Assembly: GCF_024643285.1 (NCBI RefSeq)
Contig: NZ_JAMSLW010000003.1
Span: forward strand, 62,001-126,000
Origin: Parapedobacter lycopersici
GTDB lineage: Bacteria > Bacteroidota > Bacteroidia > Sphingobacteriales > Sphingobacteriaceae
Direction of reading: 5' to 3'
DNA length: 64,000 nucleotides
This document shows, piece by piece, positions 18,291 through 26,742 of the stretch. Each line of letters begins with the position of its first letter. Positions within the stretch are counted from its first letter, which is position 1. The position numbers and the translations under genes are program-made. The notes under the pieces were generated by a model. It was not told where the DNA came from, made no database searches, and saw nothing but the letters and a program-made list of their open reading frames with translations.

Positions 18291-18647
18291 ATGCTGACAT
18301 CCGTACATCCGAAACTGCCCATGCGCAACAAGGTCGCGACGCGGGAATATTATGTAGACAAACTGGGATTCCGCCCCGTGGGCGATGCCGAGTATGATGA
18401 TTACTTATTGGTCGAAAAAGACCACGTCGAACTTCATTTCTTTCTCTTTAGGGAACTGGACCCGAAGGAGAATTACGGACAGGTATATATCCGGACGGAT
18501 GATATCGATGCGCTTTACCAATGGATGCTGGATCAGGGTGTCCCGATCCATCCCAATGGTTCCCTGCAAACAAGGCCATGGGGGCAGCGGGAGTTCCACT
18601 TACTCGATCCGGACCATAACCTGCTCACTTTCGGGCAGGCTGTTTAG
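18291..18647 (+). CDS. VOC-superfamily protein (bleomycin-resistance/glyoxalase-like)
   Basis: A 118-residue protein with the paired beta-alpha-beta-beta-beta pattern of the vicinal oxygen chelate fold: KVATREYYVDKLGFRP in the first half and REFHLLDPDHNLLTFGQ in the second. It is close to bleomycin-binding proteins in length and in the HVELHFFLFRELDP segment. These act as dimeric ligand binders or metal-dependent enzymes; which applies is not clear. I chose the ATG at 18291 because a -7 promoter box covers the upstream GTG. Confidence 0.85.
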   Translation: MLTSVHPKLPMRNKVATREYYVDKLGFRPVGDAEYDDYLLVEKDHVELHFFLFRELDPKENYGQVYIRTDDIDALYQWMLDQGVPIHPNGSLQTRPWGQREFHLLDPDHNLLTFGQAV

Positions 18648-18673
18648 GGTGGCTGTCGGCTCCTTTTCGCAGA

Positions 18674-19615
18674 TTAATCCTTGTTACCGCCGTCCATCTC
18701 ATTGCCGATACGGTTGGCCGCCACAAAGGAAGCCACCATGTTATTCAGCATTTCTCCCGCAGCCTGCGGTGAGTTGGGCATGAGAATCAGATTCGATTTA
18801 CCGAGCGTACCCATTGCCTGCAACGTGTCGTAATGCTGCGTGACCACAATCAACGCCGAAGCTTCCTGCGAATTGATCCCGACTTTATTCAACACATTGA
18901 CCGACTCTTCCAGGCCCTGTGCGATTTCCCGCCGTTGGTGGGCAATCCCCTGGCCCTGTAATCGCTTGCTCTCGGCTTCGGCCTTTGCTTTTTCCACAAT
19001 AAGTATCCGCTGGGCATCCCCTTCGTACTGGGCAGCCACTTTAGCCCGTTCGGCCGCGTTGATCCGGTTCATGGCCTGTTTGACCTGTTCGTCGGGGTCA
19101 ATGTCGGTAACCAGGGTTTTCACGATATCATAGCCGTAATCATTCATTGCTTCCTGCAATTCTTCCTTCACGGCAATGGCGATGTCGTCCTTTTTTTCAA
19201 ACACATCGTCTAATTTCAGCTTTGGGACTTCCGCCCGTACCACGTCGAATACGTAGGAGGTGATTTGATAATAGGGGTTGTCCAGCTTATAAAAGGCGTC
19301 ATACACTTTGTCTTTGATGACCACATACTGCACCGAAATTTTCAGTTTGACAAATACATCGTCCTGTGTTTTGGTCTCCACCACCACATCAAGCTGCTGG
19401 ATTTTAAGTGAAAGCCTGGCAGCAATCCGGTCGGCAATCGGAATCTTCAGCTGGAACCCTGCATCACGTATGCCCTGGAACTTTCCAAAGCGCTCTACGA
19501 TCACGGCGGTCTGTTGCTTCACGGTAAAAATCAGACCAATATAGCGGAGGATAAGTACCCCGGCGATCACATAAAATATAACGGAAAAAGTGTCTAATAA
19601 TTTGAGAATATCCAT
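18674..19615 (-). CDS. SPFH/Band 7 (stomatin-like) membrane protein
   Basis: About 313 residues from the ATG at 19615 (MDILKLLDTF), preferred over an upstream TTG. One N-terminal membrane helix (FSVIFYVIAGVLILRYIGLIF) is followed by the Band 7 domain (VKQQTAVIVERFGKFQGIRDAG, LDVVVETKTQDDVFVKLKISVQYVV, YDIVKTLVTDIDPDEQVKQAMNRINAAERAK) and an alanine/glutamate-rich coiled coil. Such proteins assemble into oligomeric rings or microdomains and often work with an NfeD partner or a protease; neither is next to it. The last residues are charged and flexible. The role in this organism is unknown. Confidence 0.9.
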   Translation of the reverse strand: MDILKLLDTFSVIFYVIAGVLILRYIGLIFTVKQQTAVIVERFGKFQGIRDAGFQLKIPIADRIAARLSLKIQQLDVVVETKTQDDVFVKLKISVQYVVIKDKVYDAFYKLDNPYYQITSYVFDVVRAEVPKLKLDDVFEKKDDIAIAVKEELQEAMNDYGYDIVKTLVTDIDPDEQVKQAMNRINAAERAKVAAQYEGDAQRILIVEKAKAEAESKRLQGQGIAHQRREIAQGLEESVNVLNKVGINSQEASALIVVTQHYDTLQAMGTLGKSNLILMPNSPQAAGEMLNNMVASFVAANRIGNEMDGGNKD

Positions 19616-19762
19616 AGGCTTTTTCCGCAAAATACCGAAAAAATCAGTTTTATCCAAGGAAAAAGCGTGTAAATGTCCTCCGGATACCTGCCGGACTACC
19701 CAAATATAACCGATTGCCGACCGTTTGTCCAGTGCTCATTTACCGCGTATCGTTGATCGTGT

Positions 19763-19986
19763 TTCGACTCCGCTTCGGACGTTGTCCGGCATTTCTTCGG
19801 CACTGCTTCGGGACTTGTTCGACTATGTTTCGAGGCCCTTCGAAGTGCAATGCATTGCACGTCGAGCAGCCCCGAAGCGGAGTCGAAGCCGACTCGAAGC
19901 GCACTCGAACAAGCCTCGAAGCCGACCCGAACAAGTCCCGAAGCGGAGTCGAAGCGACCCCGAAGCGCATTCGAACAGACCCCGAA
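19763..19986. repeat. 11-nt periodic CGAA/TTCG inverted-repeat block
   Basis: On the right side CGAA occurs eleven times with an exact 11-base step (19873, 19884, 19895, 19906, 19917, 19928, 19939, 19950, 19961, 19972, 19983). On the left TTCG occurs at 19763, 19774, 19796, 19807, 19818 and 19829, with TCCG at 19785, again at 11-base steps. Between them is a perfect 16-base palindrome GTGCAATGCATTGCAC (19845-19860). Longer arms pair, for example 19763-19777 with 19873-19887 or 19939-19953, and 19805-19821 with 19928-19944. Because 11 is not a multiple of 3 and the unit lacks stop triplets, several frames stay open, but none looks like a protein. The flanks, 19616-19762 and 19987-20033, hold no gene. 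Confidence 0.85.
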
Positions 19987-20033
19987 TGTTTCCCGGACGA
20001 TAGCCAGGCCAACCGCCCTGGCCGTCCGGAACG

Positions 20034-21290
20034 CTATTGAAATCCGAAAAGCAGCGGGAATAGGAAAGTCACGACTGCCGCCCACAGGGCATAAACAGGC
20101 AGATAAACGGCAACGATGTTTTCTACTCCGCTGATCGAGGACGTCCCTTTGAGTACCCGGAATAACTGAATAGTTACCAATAGCAGGTTAATCAGGATCA
20201 ATACATTCCCGCCCAATACGGCGACGCGGTTTGGTGTAATTCCCCAGGTCGAAATCCGGAACAGGACCGCGGACAGTGCAATGCCGTTGACCGCGATGGT
20301 CAACGCGGACAGCAGCAGGAGCAGCCACAGCTCGGCGCGGCTTTTTGCAGCGGTGGACGTTCCGGCGATGGCAAAAAATATCAGGGCCATGACACCGATC
20401 AGCAGGATATTGAATACCAATAAAAATTCACGGTCACGGTAGGGATCTTTTCCTGCATATAGGGTTGCTGCGAGGTAAGTCACGAGCATGACCAGCACCA
20501 GCGGGCAGAAGATCCGGGCGATCACCGGGGCTATTTTGCCTACCAGCTGCGGATTCGACCGGACCAGGTAGGTGCCCACAATGGGAGCGGCAGCAAGTCC
20601 GACCATACCGATATTCCGGAAATATAGGGTTTCGATAGCCAGGCCGATCAGCGAGAAGAGGCCGAGGGTAATGCCGGAGAGGGCAATGCCGGCGATGAGG
20701 AGCAGTCCGGTCATCACCAGCAGGTCGCCATTGTAGGTCAGGAAGCCGATCCGTTTGCCGTTGCTGCGATTATCGTTGCCTGTAAACGCGGCACCCAGGA
20801 TAGCCCACAGCCATAACGGCAGGTGAATACAGGACAATACCAGGGTGTCGCTCTTTTCGTTATTGGGAAGAAAGTTAATGAAAACCAAACCCAGTAACGT
20901 TGCGCCGGCAAGGACGGCAATTCTGCCGGACGGCAGTTTATGCTGCCAGGCAAAGTAGGCGGTCAGCAGTGGAAAAACCACAAAGCCGACATTGCGGGAA
21001 TAAAAAAACGTTTCGTCTATCCCAAACAGCGCAGGTAGTTTGGCGATGAGCCCGGCCAGCAGCGAAGCAATACCGATAAAGATCAACTCGTTGCGGTTAC
21101 CCGCCGGACGTTCTCCGGTGGTGAAATTCAGCCGCTCATTCCAGTAGGTGGCGAGGGTGCTGTCCTTGATTTCGGAATACAGTGTATTAAACGTGCGCGT
21201 AAATGCCGGTTTGTCTGCCCGGTACAGCTGTTCAAGCTGCCGGGGATTGTCCAGGTGGGACAGGATCTGTTGTCTCATGGGATTGTTCAT
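20034..21290 (-). CDS. DUF4153-type multi-pass membrane protein
   Basis: A 418-residue protein with a soluble N-terminus of about 65 residues (RQQILSHLDNPRQLEQLYRADKPAFTRTFNTL) and roughly eleven hydrophobic helices (for example GIASLLAGLIAKLPALFG, LVLSCIHLPLWLWAILGAAF). The layout and phrases such as NRVAVLGGNVLILINLLLV are typical of DUF4153, a family of unknown function. In many Bacteroidota it is encoded beside a small winged-helix regulator, as here, and it is probably part of that operon or controlled by it. A possible operator, ACTTT-N7-AAAGT, lies 63 bases upstream of the start. Confidence 0.8.
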   Translation of the reverse strand: MNNPMRQQILSHLDNPRQLEQLYRADKPAFTRTFNTLYSEIKDSTLATYWNERLNFTTGERPAGNRNELIFIGIASLLAGLIAKLPALFGIDETFFYSRNVGFVVFPLLTAYFAWQHKLPSGRIAVLAGATLLGLVFINFLPNNEKSDTLVLSCIHLPLWLWAILGAAFTGNDNRSNGKRIGFLTYNGDLLVMTGLLLIAGIALSGITLGLFSLIGLAIETLYFRNIGMVGLAAAPIVGTYLVRSNPQLVGKIAPVIARIFCPLVLVMLVTYLAATLYAGKDPYRDREFLLVFNILLIGVMALIFFAIAGTSTAAKSRAELWLLLLLSALTIAVNGIALSAVLFRISTWGITPNRVAVLGGNVLILINLLLVTIQLFRVLKGTSSISGVENIVAVYLPVYALWAAVVTFLFPLLFGFQ

Positions 21291-21352
21291 TGGGTGTGTA
21301 ATTCGTGTGAGGGGTTAGCCATGCATGGCGGAATTATTGCTGTATGAAAAGA

Positions 21353-21369
21353 ACTTTGTATTTCAAAGT
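21353..21369. promoter_or_regulatory. Inverted repeat ACTTT-N7-AAAGT upstream of the DUF4153 gene
   Basis: ACTTTGTATTTCAAAGT, with arms ACTTTG/CAAAGT, lies between the regulator gene and DUF4153. A second site of the same length and spacing is at 22330-22346, in front of the first gene of the group. Confidence 0.55.
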
Positions 21370-21393
21370 ATTGAAATAAAAAAATAAAACTTG

Positions 21394-21699
21394 CTATCCG
21401 TTTTTTTGTGATTTAATCAGCTGTTCCAACGTATTCAGGTGATCCTCAAATGCTTTTTTACCGGCTTTTGTTATGGAATACCGGGTGTTGGGTTTTTTAC
21501 CAACGAAGGACTTTTGCACTTCAATGAACGCTTCTTTTTCCAGCGCTTTGATGTGGCTTGCCAGGTTACCGTCGGTGACGTCCAGCATTTCCTTCAGCGA
21601 GTTGAAGTCCAGCGTATCGCTGACGGCCAAAGCAGACATCATACCAAGCCGGATCCTGCTTTCGAAGGCTTTATGTAAATTACCGATGGATATCTTCAC
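21394..21699 (-). CDS. Small winged-helix transcriptional regulator
   Basis: A 101-residue regulator starting at GTG (21699), where its start overlaps the TGA of the upstream gene as GTGA; the longer frame above it would lie within that gene. A single winged helix is seen: AFESRIRLGMMSALAVSDTL, the recognition region DVTDGNLASHIKALEKEAFIEV and the wing FVGKKPNTRYSITKAGKKAFEDHL. This matches the MarR/ArsR-like HTH_27 type often found with DUF4153 proteins. Tight coupling with the membrane protein gene upstream suggests one regulatory unit. Two similar inverted repeats in this region are candidate binding sites, suggesting autoregulation. Confidence 0.88.
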   Translation of the reverse strand: MKISIGNLHKAFESRIRLGMMSALAVSDTLDFNSLKEMLDVTDGNLASHIKALEKEAFIEVQKSFVGKKPNTRYSITKAGKKAFEDHLNTLEQLIKSQKNG

Positions 21700-22322
21700 T
21701 GCTCGTACCTGTAATGGATATAAATGCCATAAATGATGTGGAACAACCCGAAACCGACCGCCCAACAGTATAGCCCAAAGCCAACAAAATAAGCACTGAT
21801 CAGTCCGAGTCCTATTTCGATCAGTCCCAGTACGCGCACGGCACCGTAGGTGAACTGGCCGGCACTATACAAAGCCAGCCCGTAAAATATCAGGGTAAAA
21901 GGAACGATGAGTCCGGTTAATCCCTTTGCGATCAGGATGAGGATCAGCACGCCGCCGGTTACGAGTGGAACGGCCATGTTCAGCACGAGCCGCCTGGACG
22001 TGCCGTTCCATAATTTTTCGCTCCGCCTGCCTGCCTTTTTATAAGAGAGGTAAACCGCCGTACCGATGGCCAGCACCAGTACAGCCAGCGCCAGCGCGAT
22101 GAGCCGGGTTCCGGTAACGGACCAGGTTTCCGGTACCGTTGCCACATAAGTCAGCTGACCCGGGTGGACACCGAGGTACTGATAAGCGATATAGACCCCC
22201 ACCAATGCGTAAATTCCGGCCATAACGCCTGCCCATCCCGATAATGACAGGAACTTGGACGTGCGTTCCATCATGGAACGGATCTCCGTGAGGTCCCTGG
22301 TATAGTCCTTTTCTTGTGTCAT
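21696..22322 (-). CDS. Four-to-six helix membrane protein of a regulator operon
   Basis: About 208 residues from the ATG at 22322 (MTQEKDYTRDLTEIRSMMERT); an upstream ATG at 22343 would place the start inside the promoter box. A short charged N-terminus precedes about six helices (FLSLSGWAGVMAGIYALVGVYIAYQYLG, LIALALAVLVLAIGTAVYLSY, LVTGGVLILILIAKGLTGL and others). I do not recognise a named family. It is the first gene of the group and overlaps the regulator gene by 4 bases, so it probably works with that regulator at the membrane. Confidence 0.78.
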   Translation of the reverse strand: MTQEKDYTRDLTEIRSMMERTSKFLSLSGWAGVMAGIYALVGVYIAYQYLGVHPGQLTYVATVPETWSVTGTRLIALALAVLVLAIGTAVYLSYKKAGRRSEKLWNGTSRRLVLNMAVPLVTGGVLILILIAKGLTGLIVPFTLIFYGLALYSAGQFTYGAVRVLGLIEIGLGLISAYFVGFGLYCWAVGFGLFHIIYGIYIHYRYEQ

Positions 22323-22329
22323 TAAAAGT

Positions 22330-22348
22330 ACTTTTTTTTTCAAAGTTA
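22330..22348. promoter_or_regulatory. Putative operator overlapping the -7 box of the regulator operon
   Basis: ACTTT-N7-AAAGT at 22330-22346 has the same length and spacing as the site at 21353-21369. It overlaps TAACTTTG on the minus strand (22341-22348), the likely -7 box of the operon. TAATTTTG at 22360-22367 on the plus strand may serve the divergent gene. Confidence 0.55.
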
Positions 22349-22433
22349 AATAGAAATTTTAATTTTGCAAGCGGGGAGGCGATTTATTTTAAAATTCCCG
22401 GTAGGGGGTAACGCGGTTTATGGAAGGGTAGCT

Positions 22434-23201
22434 ATGGAAGATTTTGTGCACAGCGGTTCGATAGTCCGGCGCATCTGGGGAAAGAGCGACACGGTGCTGC
22501 TGATTTTTGCCGGGGCTTCTGCGGAGTTCGCATTGAACAAAGCGGTCGACTGGCTTTATTTCACCGGGCGCCTTCCGGCTGATCCATTGAAACGGCTATT
22601 CGCTACCGTTGCCTATGCCCGTCAGATCGTGTTTGCCCCGCATGATGGCGCGCTGCGTGCCATCGACAAGATTTCCGCCATCCACAGCGGGGTCGAACAC
22701 CAACGTGGCCGGCGGATCCCCGACTGGGCGTACCGCGATGTCCTGTCTATGCTGATCGATTACTCCATACGCGCTTATGAATTGCTGGAAAAGAAACTGG
22801 ACGCCACCGAGCGGGAGGAGGTATTTCAGGTTTTCCGCCGGGTGGGGCTGCGTATGCAGATTAATGGCCTGCCCGCAACGTATGGGCAGTGGGTGATGAT
22901 GCGGAAGGCAGGCCTGCATGAGCACCTGTTGAATGGCTCATTTACCAAAGACCTGTACAGGCAGTACCGGCGCCACCTCGGCCGGTTCAGGTTCCTGATT
23001 TTAAAACAGGTGCAGACGGCCCTGGTTCCCGAACGGATAAACCGGTTGCTGGGCCTCGGCCGCAGTCCCATTGCAGCCCTGCTGCTCGGCGCATATAAAC
23101 TATGCCGGATCCTGCGGCTGGATCCGCTGCTGAAAAATGCGCTATTGCCATCGGAGTATAAGGCCCAGGTCAGGGCCCTGGACCGCGATCCGGATAACTG
23201 A
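22434..23201 (+). CDS. MpaB/DUF2236-type oxygenase-like protein
   Basis: About 255 residues from the ATG at 22434, which has GGAAGGG upstream; the in-frame ATG at 22365 would fall in the promoter. The sequence fits the DUF2236/MpaB group, which includes latex clearing oxygenase: SGSIVRRIWGKSDTVLLIFAGASAEFALN, FATVAYARQIVFAPHDGALRAI, AIHSGVEHQRG and WAYRDVLSMLIDYSIRAYELL. Some members bind haem b and oxidise double bonds, but many have no known substrate. The protein has no signal peptide. It is divergent from the regulator operon and convergent with the PAS kinase. Confidence 0.78.
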   Translation: MEDFVHSGSIVRRIWGKSDTVLLIFAGASAEFALNKAVDWLYFTGRLPADPLKRLFATVAYARQIVFAPHDGALRAIDKISAIHSGVEHQRGRRIPDWAYRDVLSMLIDYSIRAYELLEKKLDATEREEVFQVFRRVGLRMQINGLPATYGQWVMMRKAGLHEHLLNGSFTKDLYRQYRRHLGRFRFLILKQVQTALVPERINRLLGLGRSPIAALLLGAYKLCRILRLDPLLKNALLPSEYKAQVRALDRDPDN

Positions 23202-23207
23202 CCCGGT

Positions 23208-24665
23208 TTACACCGGCAGTGTAAAATAGAAAACCGATCCGTTTCCCGGGATGCTGTTTACGCCGATTTCACCGTCATGTTTCTTAATGATCTCCGCTGC
23301 GATGTATAGTCCCAGGCCGAACCCCTGCGCCGGCGCGGCGGCGCCAACGCGGAAAAAACGGTCAAAGACCTTTTCCTGCATGTCTGCGGAGAGGCCGATG
23401 CCGTCGTCCCTGACGCTGACTTTTATCCGGTGTTCCCCATCTTCACAGTGAATGGAGACTTCGGAGCCTTCTGCCGAATATTTGACAGCGTTACCGATCA
23501 GGTTGGTCAGCACCTGGCCGATGCGCTCCCGGTCGGCGCTGATGGCCGGACGGCTGCAGGGCTGATGGGAAAAATGATGTGTCGGACCGGTAATCCGGGC
23601 CTCCTTCAGCTGCTCTTCCACCAGCATATTCAGGTCGAATGTTTCTTTCTGCAGTCCGAGTTCCCCACCGGAGATCATCGTCGTGTCCAGCAGTGCATAC
23701 ACAAGCTTTACCATGCGGTCGATCTGCCCGTTCAGTTTCATGATGAGGGCCGCGCTTTGCCGTTCATCAATGTGGCGGAATTCGCGGTTGAGCAGCTGTC
23801 CGTAGGCCTTGATCCCCGTTAAGGGGGTTTTGAGCTCGTGGCTGGCCATGCCGATGAATTCATCCTTTTGCTTTTCCACCGCTTTCTGCCGGGTAATATC
23901 GACTGAAATGATGACTGCGGAATGCGGCTTTCCCTGCGGGTCAAAAATCGGTGCTATCTGATTGTTGACCCAGATGACCGACCCGTCGCTGCACAGTAGT
24001 CGCTTTTCAATTTCGTACGCTTCTCCCTCGTTTACCAGGCGCTCGAATAACACCGCGTTGCGGTCGATATCGGCTTCGTAAATGATATCCGTGACGGTCA
24101 GTTCCAGCAGCTGGGGAACACGGTAGCCGAGCATTTTGCCGAACCGTTCGTTTGAAAAAATAATGCTGCCGGAAAAGTCGACTTTCAGAATCCCGGCGAT
24201 ACTCTGGTTAACAATGACCCGGTAATTTTCTTCTGACTGCTGGAGGGCTTCTTCCGCCATTTTCCGCTCAGTGATGTCCATCACCAGTCCAGAAAGTCCG
24301 ATGGCAAGGCCGTCGGCATCACGCCTGATGGTGCAGCGTGCGGAAATCCACCGGATATCACCGTTGGGGAGGCGGATACGGAATTCTTCCCGGTAGCCAA
24401 CGGCATTTTTGATTGCCGCGGTCAACGACCGCAGGACCCGCGTCCGGTCGCCTTCAAAAATGGCCGGCAGCACCTCCTTAATGGGTGTGCCTTCCGTGAT
24501 GGCGGCTTCGGGCAGCGAAAAGTAATGCGTAATGTTTTCATCGGCAATAATCAGGTCCCGGGGAATATCCCAGTAAAAGGTACCCGCGAGCCCGGTTTCA
24601 AGCGAAGCCTTCAATCGTGCCTTTGTACGGCGGAGGATTTTCCTCATCCGCGTTTTCCCTGCCAT
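23208..24665 (-). CDS. PAS-domain sensor histidine kinase
   Basis: A 485-residue cytoplasmic kinase without membrane helices. Two PAS/PAC units (about residues 20-135, ending GLSGLVMDITERKMAEEALQQ, and 140-260, ending SAVIISVDITRQKAVEKQ) are followed by the HisKA phospho-acceptor motif KDEFIGMASHELKTPLTGIKAYGQ and an HATPase_c domain with the N box LIGNAVKYS, the G1 box VRDDGIGLS and the G2 box GFGLGLYIAAEI. No response regulator is adjacent, so it is an orphan in this window. The PAS ligands are unknown. Confidence 0.94.
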   Translation of the reverse strand: MAGKTRMRKILRRTKARLKASLETGLAGTFYWDIPRDLIIADENITHYFSLPEAAITEGTPIKEVLPAIFEGDRTRVLRSLTAAIKNAVGYREEFRIRLPNGDIRWISARCTIRRDADGLAIGLSGLVMDITERKMAEEALQQSEENYRVIVNQSIAGILKVDFSGSIIFSNERFGKMLGYRVPQLLELTVTDIIYEADIDRNAVLFERLVNEGEAYEIEKRLLCSDGSVIWVNNQIAPIFDPQGKPHSAVIISVDITRQKAVEKQKDEFIGMASHELKTPLTGIKAYGQLLNREFRHIDERQSAALIMKLNGQIDRMVKLVYALLDTTMISGGELGLQKETFDLNMLVEEQLKEARITGPTHHFSHQPCSRPAISADRERIGQVLTNLIGNAVKYSAEGSEVSIHCEDGEHRIKVSVRDDGIGLSADMQEKVFDRFFRVGAAAPAQGFGLGLYIAAEIIKKHDGEIGVNSIPGNGSVFYFTLPV

Positions 24666-24865
24666 ATTACCCGGTGTTCCTGCTTACCGTAGCCGCTAAA
24701 GGTGATGAAAAGAACATGTTCCTTTTTTGGGTAGTCAGCTAAATCTTCAATAAATGACTTAACATTCCGCCGCACGAATTGTTCGGGGAACGGGAACATT
24801 TTAAGCGGATAGCGCCTTTTATTACAATTGGGATAAAGGGAGATGTAAAGACGCTGTGCAACTGT

Positions 24866-25606
24866 TTAATGCCCGTTAAACGCACCGAAGAGAATCGAAA
24901 TGCCGATGCACAGCAACCCGAGGTAAACGTAGCGGAAAAAGGATTCGTTGTTCAGGCGGTGATTCAGGTACCGCCCCAGGAATATCGCCGGGATGGCGGC
25001 TGGGAGTGCAACCATAAAATAACGGAAAATATCGGTATTGAGGAGGTCCTTCATCCAGTAGCCAATAACGCCTGCAAAGCTGACCGGTAAGAAATAAGCC
25101 TGCAGCGTAGCCCGGAATTGTTTGGCATCCCATTGCCGCATATTACCGTATACAATGAGCGGTGGACCGTTTAACCCGTATGCGCCCCCTAAGACGCCGG
25201 AGAGAAAACCGCAGGCAAACAGCCAGCCTTTGTGGTCCGTTTTTAGTTGGAGACCGTCTTTTTTCCATAGTGCGTATAGTGCATAACCGGTGATGGCAGC
25301 ACCCAGTCCGAATTTCACTTGGTTTTCACTGCCGTAAACCAGTAACAGTAATCCCAGCGGAATACCCAGCAGCGCAAAGATGATCAGCCACTTCGCGCTG
25401 TAAAGATGGATTTTCCGATGGTCCTGGATCACCACCACGAGTGCGATCACGATGGATAGCAGTACGGATAGGGGTACGGCCACGGTTACGGGCAAAATAA
25501 CGATCAGGAGCGGTACGGCAATCAGCGATTCGCCGAAACCTAATGTCGACCGGACCAACGTGGCAATAAAGCTGACGGCGGCTACATAAAAGAAAGTAAA
25601 ATCCAT
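24866..25606 (-). CDS. TauE/SafE (TSUP) family permease
   Basis: A 246-residue membrane protein with about seven to eight helices. The signature FIATLVRSTLGFGESLIAVPLL in the first repeat and GFLSGVLGGAYGLNGPPLIVYG in the second are typical of the TSUP family, which moves sulfite, sulfonates or other small anions, usually outward. The substrate cannot be read from sequence and there is no sulfur gene alongside. It is divergent from the sigma factor gene, with 269 bases between them. Confidence 0.9.
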   Translation of the reverse strand: MDFTFFYVAAVSFIATLVRSTLGFGESLIAVPLLIVILPVTVAVPLSVLLSIVIALVVVIQDHRKIHLYSAKWLIIFALLGIPLGLLLLVYGSENQVKFGLGAAITGYALYALWKKDGLQLKTDHKGWLFACGFLSGVLGGAYGLNGPPLIVYGNMRQWDAKQFRATLQAYFLPVSFAGVIGYWMKDLLNTDIFRYFMVALPAAIPAIFLGRYLNHRLNNESFFRYVYLGLLCIGISILFGAFNGH

Positions 25607-25737
25607 GTATTTCGACGCTTGTTTTGGTGATAATGGTGCGCTGACGAATATCGGATTTCATATGCAATATCTAAAATTTAAGTGACCGCTATCTTGGAGT
25701 GCAGGTGCTTGATACGGCGGGAATATTCGAGGAAAAG

Positions 25738-25768
25738 TTGTTGGATTAGTGTTTCGTTATTATATTTG
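25738..25768 (+). promoter_or_regulatory. Possible promoter of the ECF sigma factor gene
   Basis: TATATTTG at 25761-25768 fits the -7 box, with TTGT at 25738-25741 as a weak -33 box 19 bases upstream. It is a housekeeping-type promoter, unlike the repeated motif in front of the susC genes. The rest of 25607-25875 shows no gene. Confidence 0.4.
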
Positions 25769-25875
25769 CTGTTGAAGGCCAAGTAAACTTAATACAAATT
25801 AAGGCAGGAATTGTAAGTTCTTTACGGAAAATCTGTGAAGAATAAATAAATATTCCCTAACCAAGGATTGCGATT

Positions 25876-26466
25876 ATGGCATTACGGAGAAAACCGAATG
25901 AAGCGGAATTGCTTGAACGGATCGCTGGTGGTGATGAGCTGGCCTTTTCGGAATTGTTTTATGCCTACTATAATCAGATTGGCGAATTTGTTCAATTGCT
26001 AACTCACTCTGCAGCGGTCACCGAAGAAATTGTACAGGATGTATTTACGAAAATATGGGTGGATCGCGCATCACTTTCCGGCATCCGGCGTTTCGAGGCC
26101 TATCTTTTTGTGCTTAGCCGGAACCATACGTTAAATCACATCCGAAGATTGGCCACGGAACGCAGGCGAAAGGATGAATATGCACGCCAGGTAGAAGCCG
26201 ATCTGCATACCCAGGAGCCGGAACGGGAAGAATACTTCCAATTGGTTGATCGCGCGGTTCAATTGTTACCCCCCCAACAACAGAAAGTATTTGCATTGCG
26301 CCGGAACGGTGTTAAAAATCCCGAGATTGCGCAACAGATGCATCTCTCTATCGAATCGGTGAAAAAATACCAGCATTTAGCGATGAAGTTCATTGTTGAA
26401 TTCGTGAAAGGTCACGTGTTGCTTATGATCATCCAGTCACATTCCCATTCCAACTGGTTTAGTTGA
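25876..26466 (+). CDS. ECF RNA polymerase sigma factor (FecI-like)
   Basis: A 196-residue group IV sigma-70 factor of the Bacteroidota FecI-like type. Region 2 covers ELAFSELFYAYYNQIGEFVQ and TEEIVQDVFTKIWVDRASL; region 4 covers LPPQQQKVFALRRNGVKNPEIAQQMHLSIESVKKYQHLAM. It starts the accessory locus and is followed by susC1/susD1 and then by a FecR-type anti-sigma factor, which is likely its partner although the two genes are separated by 5 kb. The STN-bearing SusC proteins are expected to signal through FecR to this factor. The repeated motif TATCCAC-N14-TGTGTCTTTA is the candidate target promoter. Confidence 0.94.
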   Translation: MALRRKPNEAELLERIAGGDELAFSELFYAYYNQIGEFVQLLTHSAAVTEEIVQDVFTKIWVDRASLSGIRRFEAYLFVLSRNHTLNHIRRLATERRRKDEYARQVEADLHTQEPEREEYFQLVDRAVQLLPPQQQKVFALRRNGVKNPEIAQQMHLSIESVKKYQHLAMKFIVEFVKGHVLLMIIQSHSHSNWFS

Positions 26467-26500
26467 TTTTCGCTAAAAATAACACTTTCCTCAGCCCTTC

Positions 26501-26531
26501 TATCCACCTTTTTTTACTTCTTGTGTCTTTA
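26501..26531 (+). promoter_or_regulatory. ECF-type promoter copy 1 (susC1D1)
   Basis: TATCCAC at 26501-26507 and TGTGTCTTTA at 26522-26531, the second beginning 21 bases after the first. The same two boxes at the same spacing stand before fecR and susC3. It lies just after the sigma factor gene. Confidence 0.75.
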
Positions 26532-26651
26532 AGGAACAGGTGCCCGAATTGTTGTTGGGCACTGAAACCAATTAGGTAACCGATTTACCTTTAACAGAAA
26601 GGAGATTAAGGATGCGTTCATAAACCCTACATCCGCTAACGTACGTATACG

Positions 26652-26693
26652 AAGGCGTTGCTCCGCCTTACGTGTTTTACCTGCCAGGCAGGT
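26652..26693 (+). promoter_or_regulatory. Two-hairpin leader of susC1
   Basis: Hairpin 1: AAGGCG (26652-26657), loop TTGCTC, CGCCTT (26664-26669). Hairpin 2: ACCTGCC (26679-26685), a single A, GGCAGGT (26687-26693). Equivalent pairs of hairpins with different stem bases precede susC2 and susC3. In this leader AAAGGAGATTAA (about 26597-26608) is also shared with the susC3 leader. Confidence 0.6.
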
Positions 26694-26742
26694 CGTACAT
26701 CATCCGATAGAAATCAAGTTTATTAATTTTACTCAATTCCTC

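Noticed and set aside
19763-19986. Possible CRISPR array
   Set aside because: Units are only 11 bases, have no distinct spacers, and no cas gene is in the window.
19696-20134. Several overlapping open frames on both strands across the 11-nt repeat
   Set aside because: They come from a repeat unit without stop triplets and a period not divisible by three. The peptides are Arg/Ser/Pro-rich noise in every frame.
26611-26622. Leader peptide ATG CGT TCA TAA before susC1
   Set aside because: It is very short and the matching place in the susC3 leader has no ATG, so I do not call it a gene.
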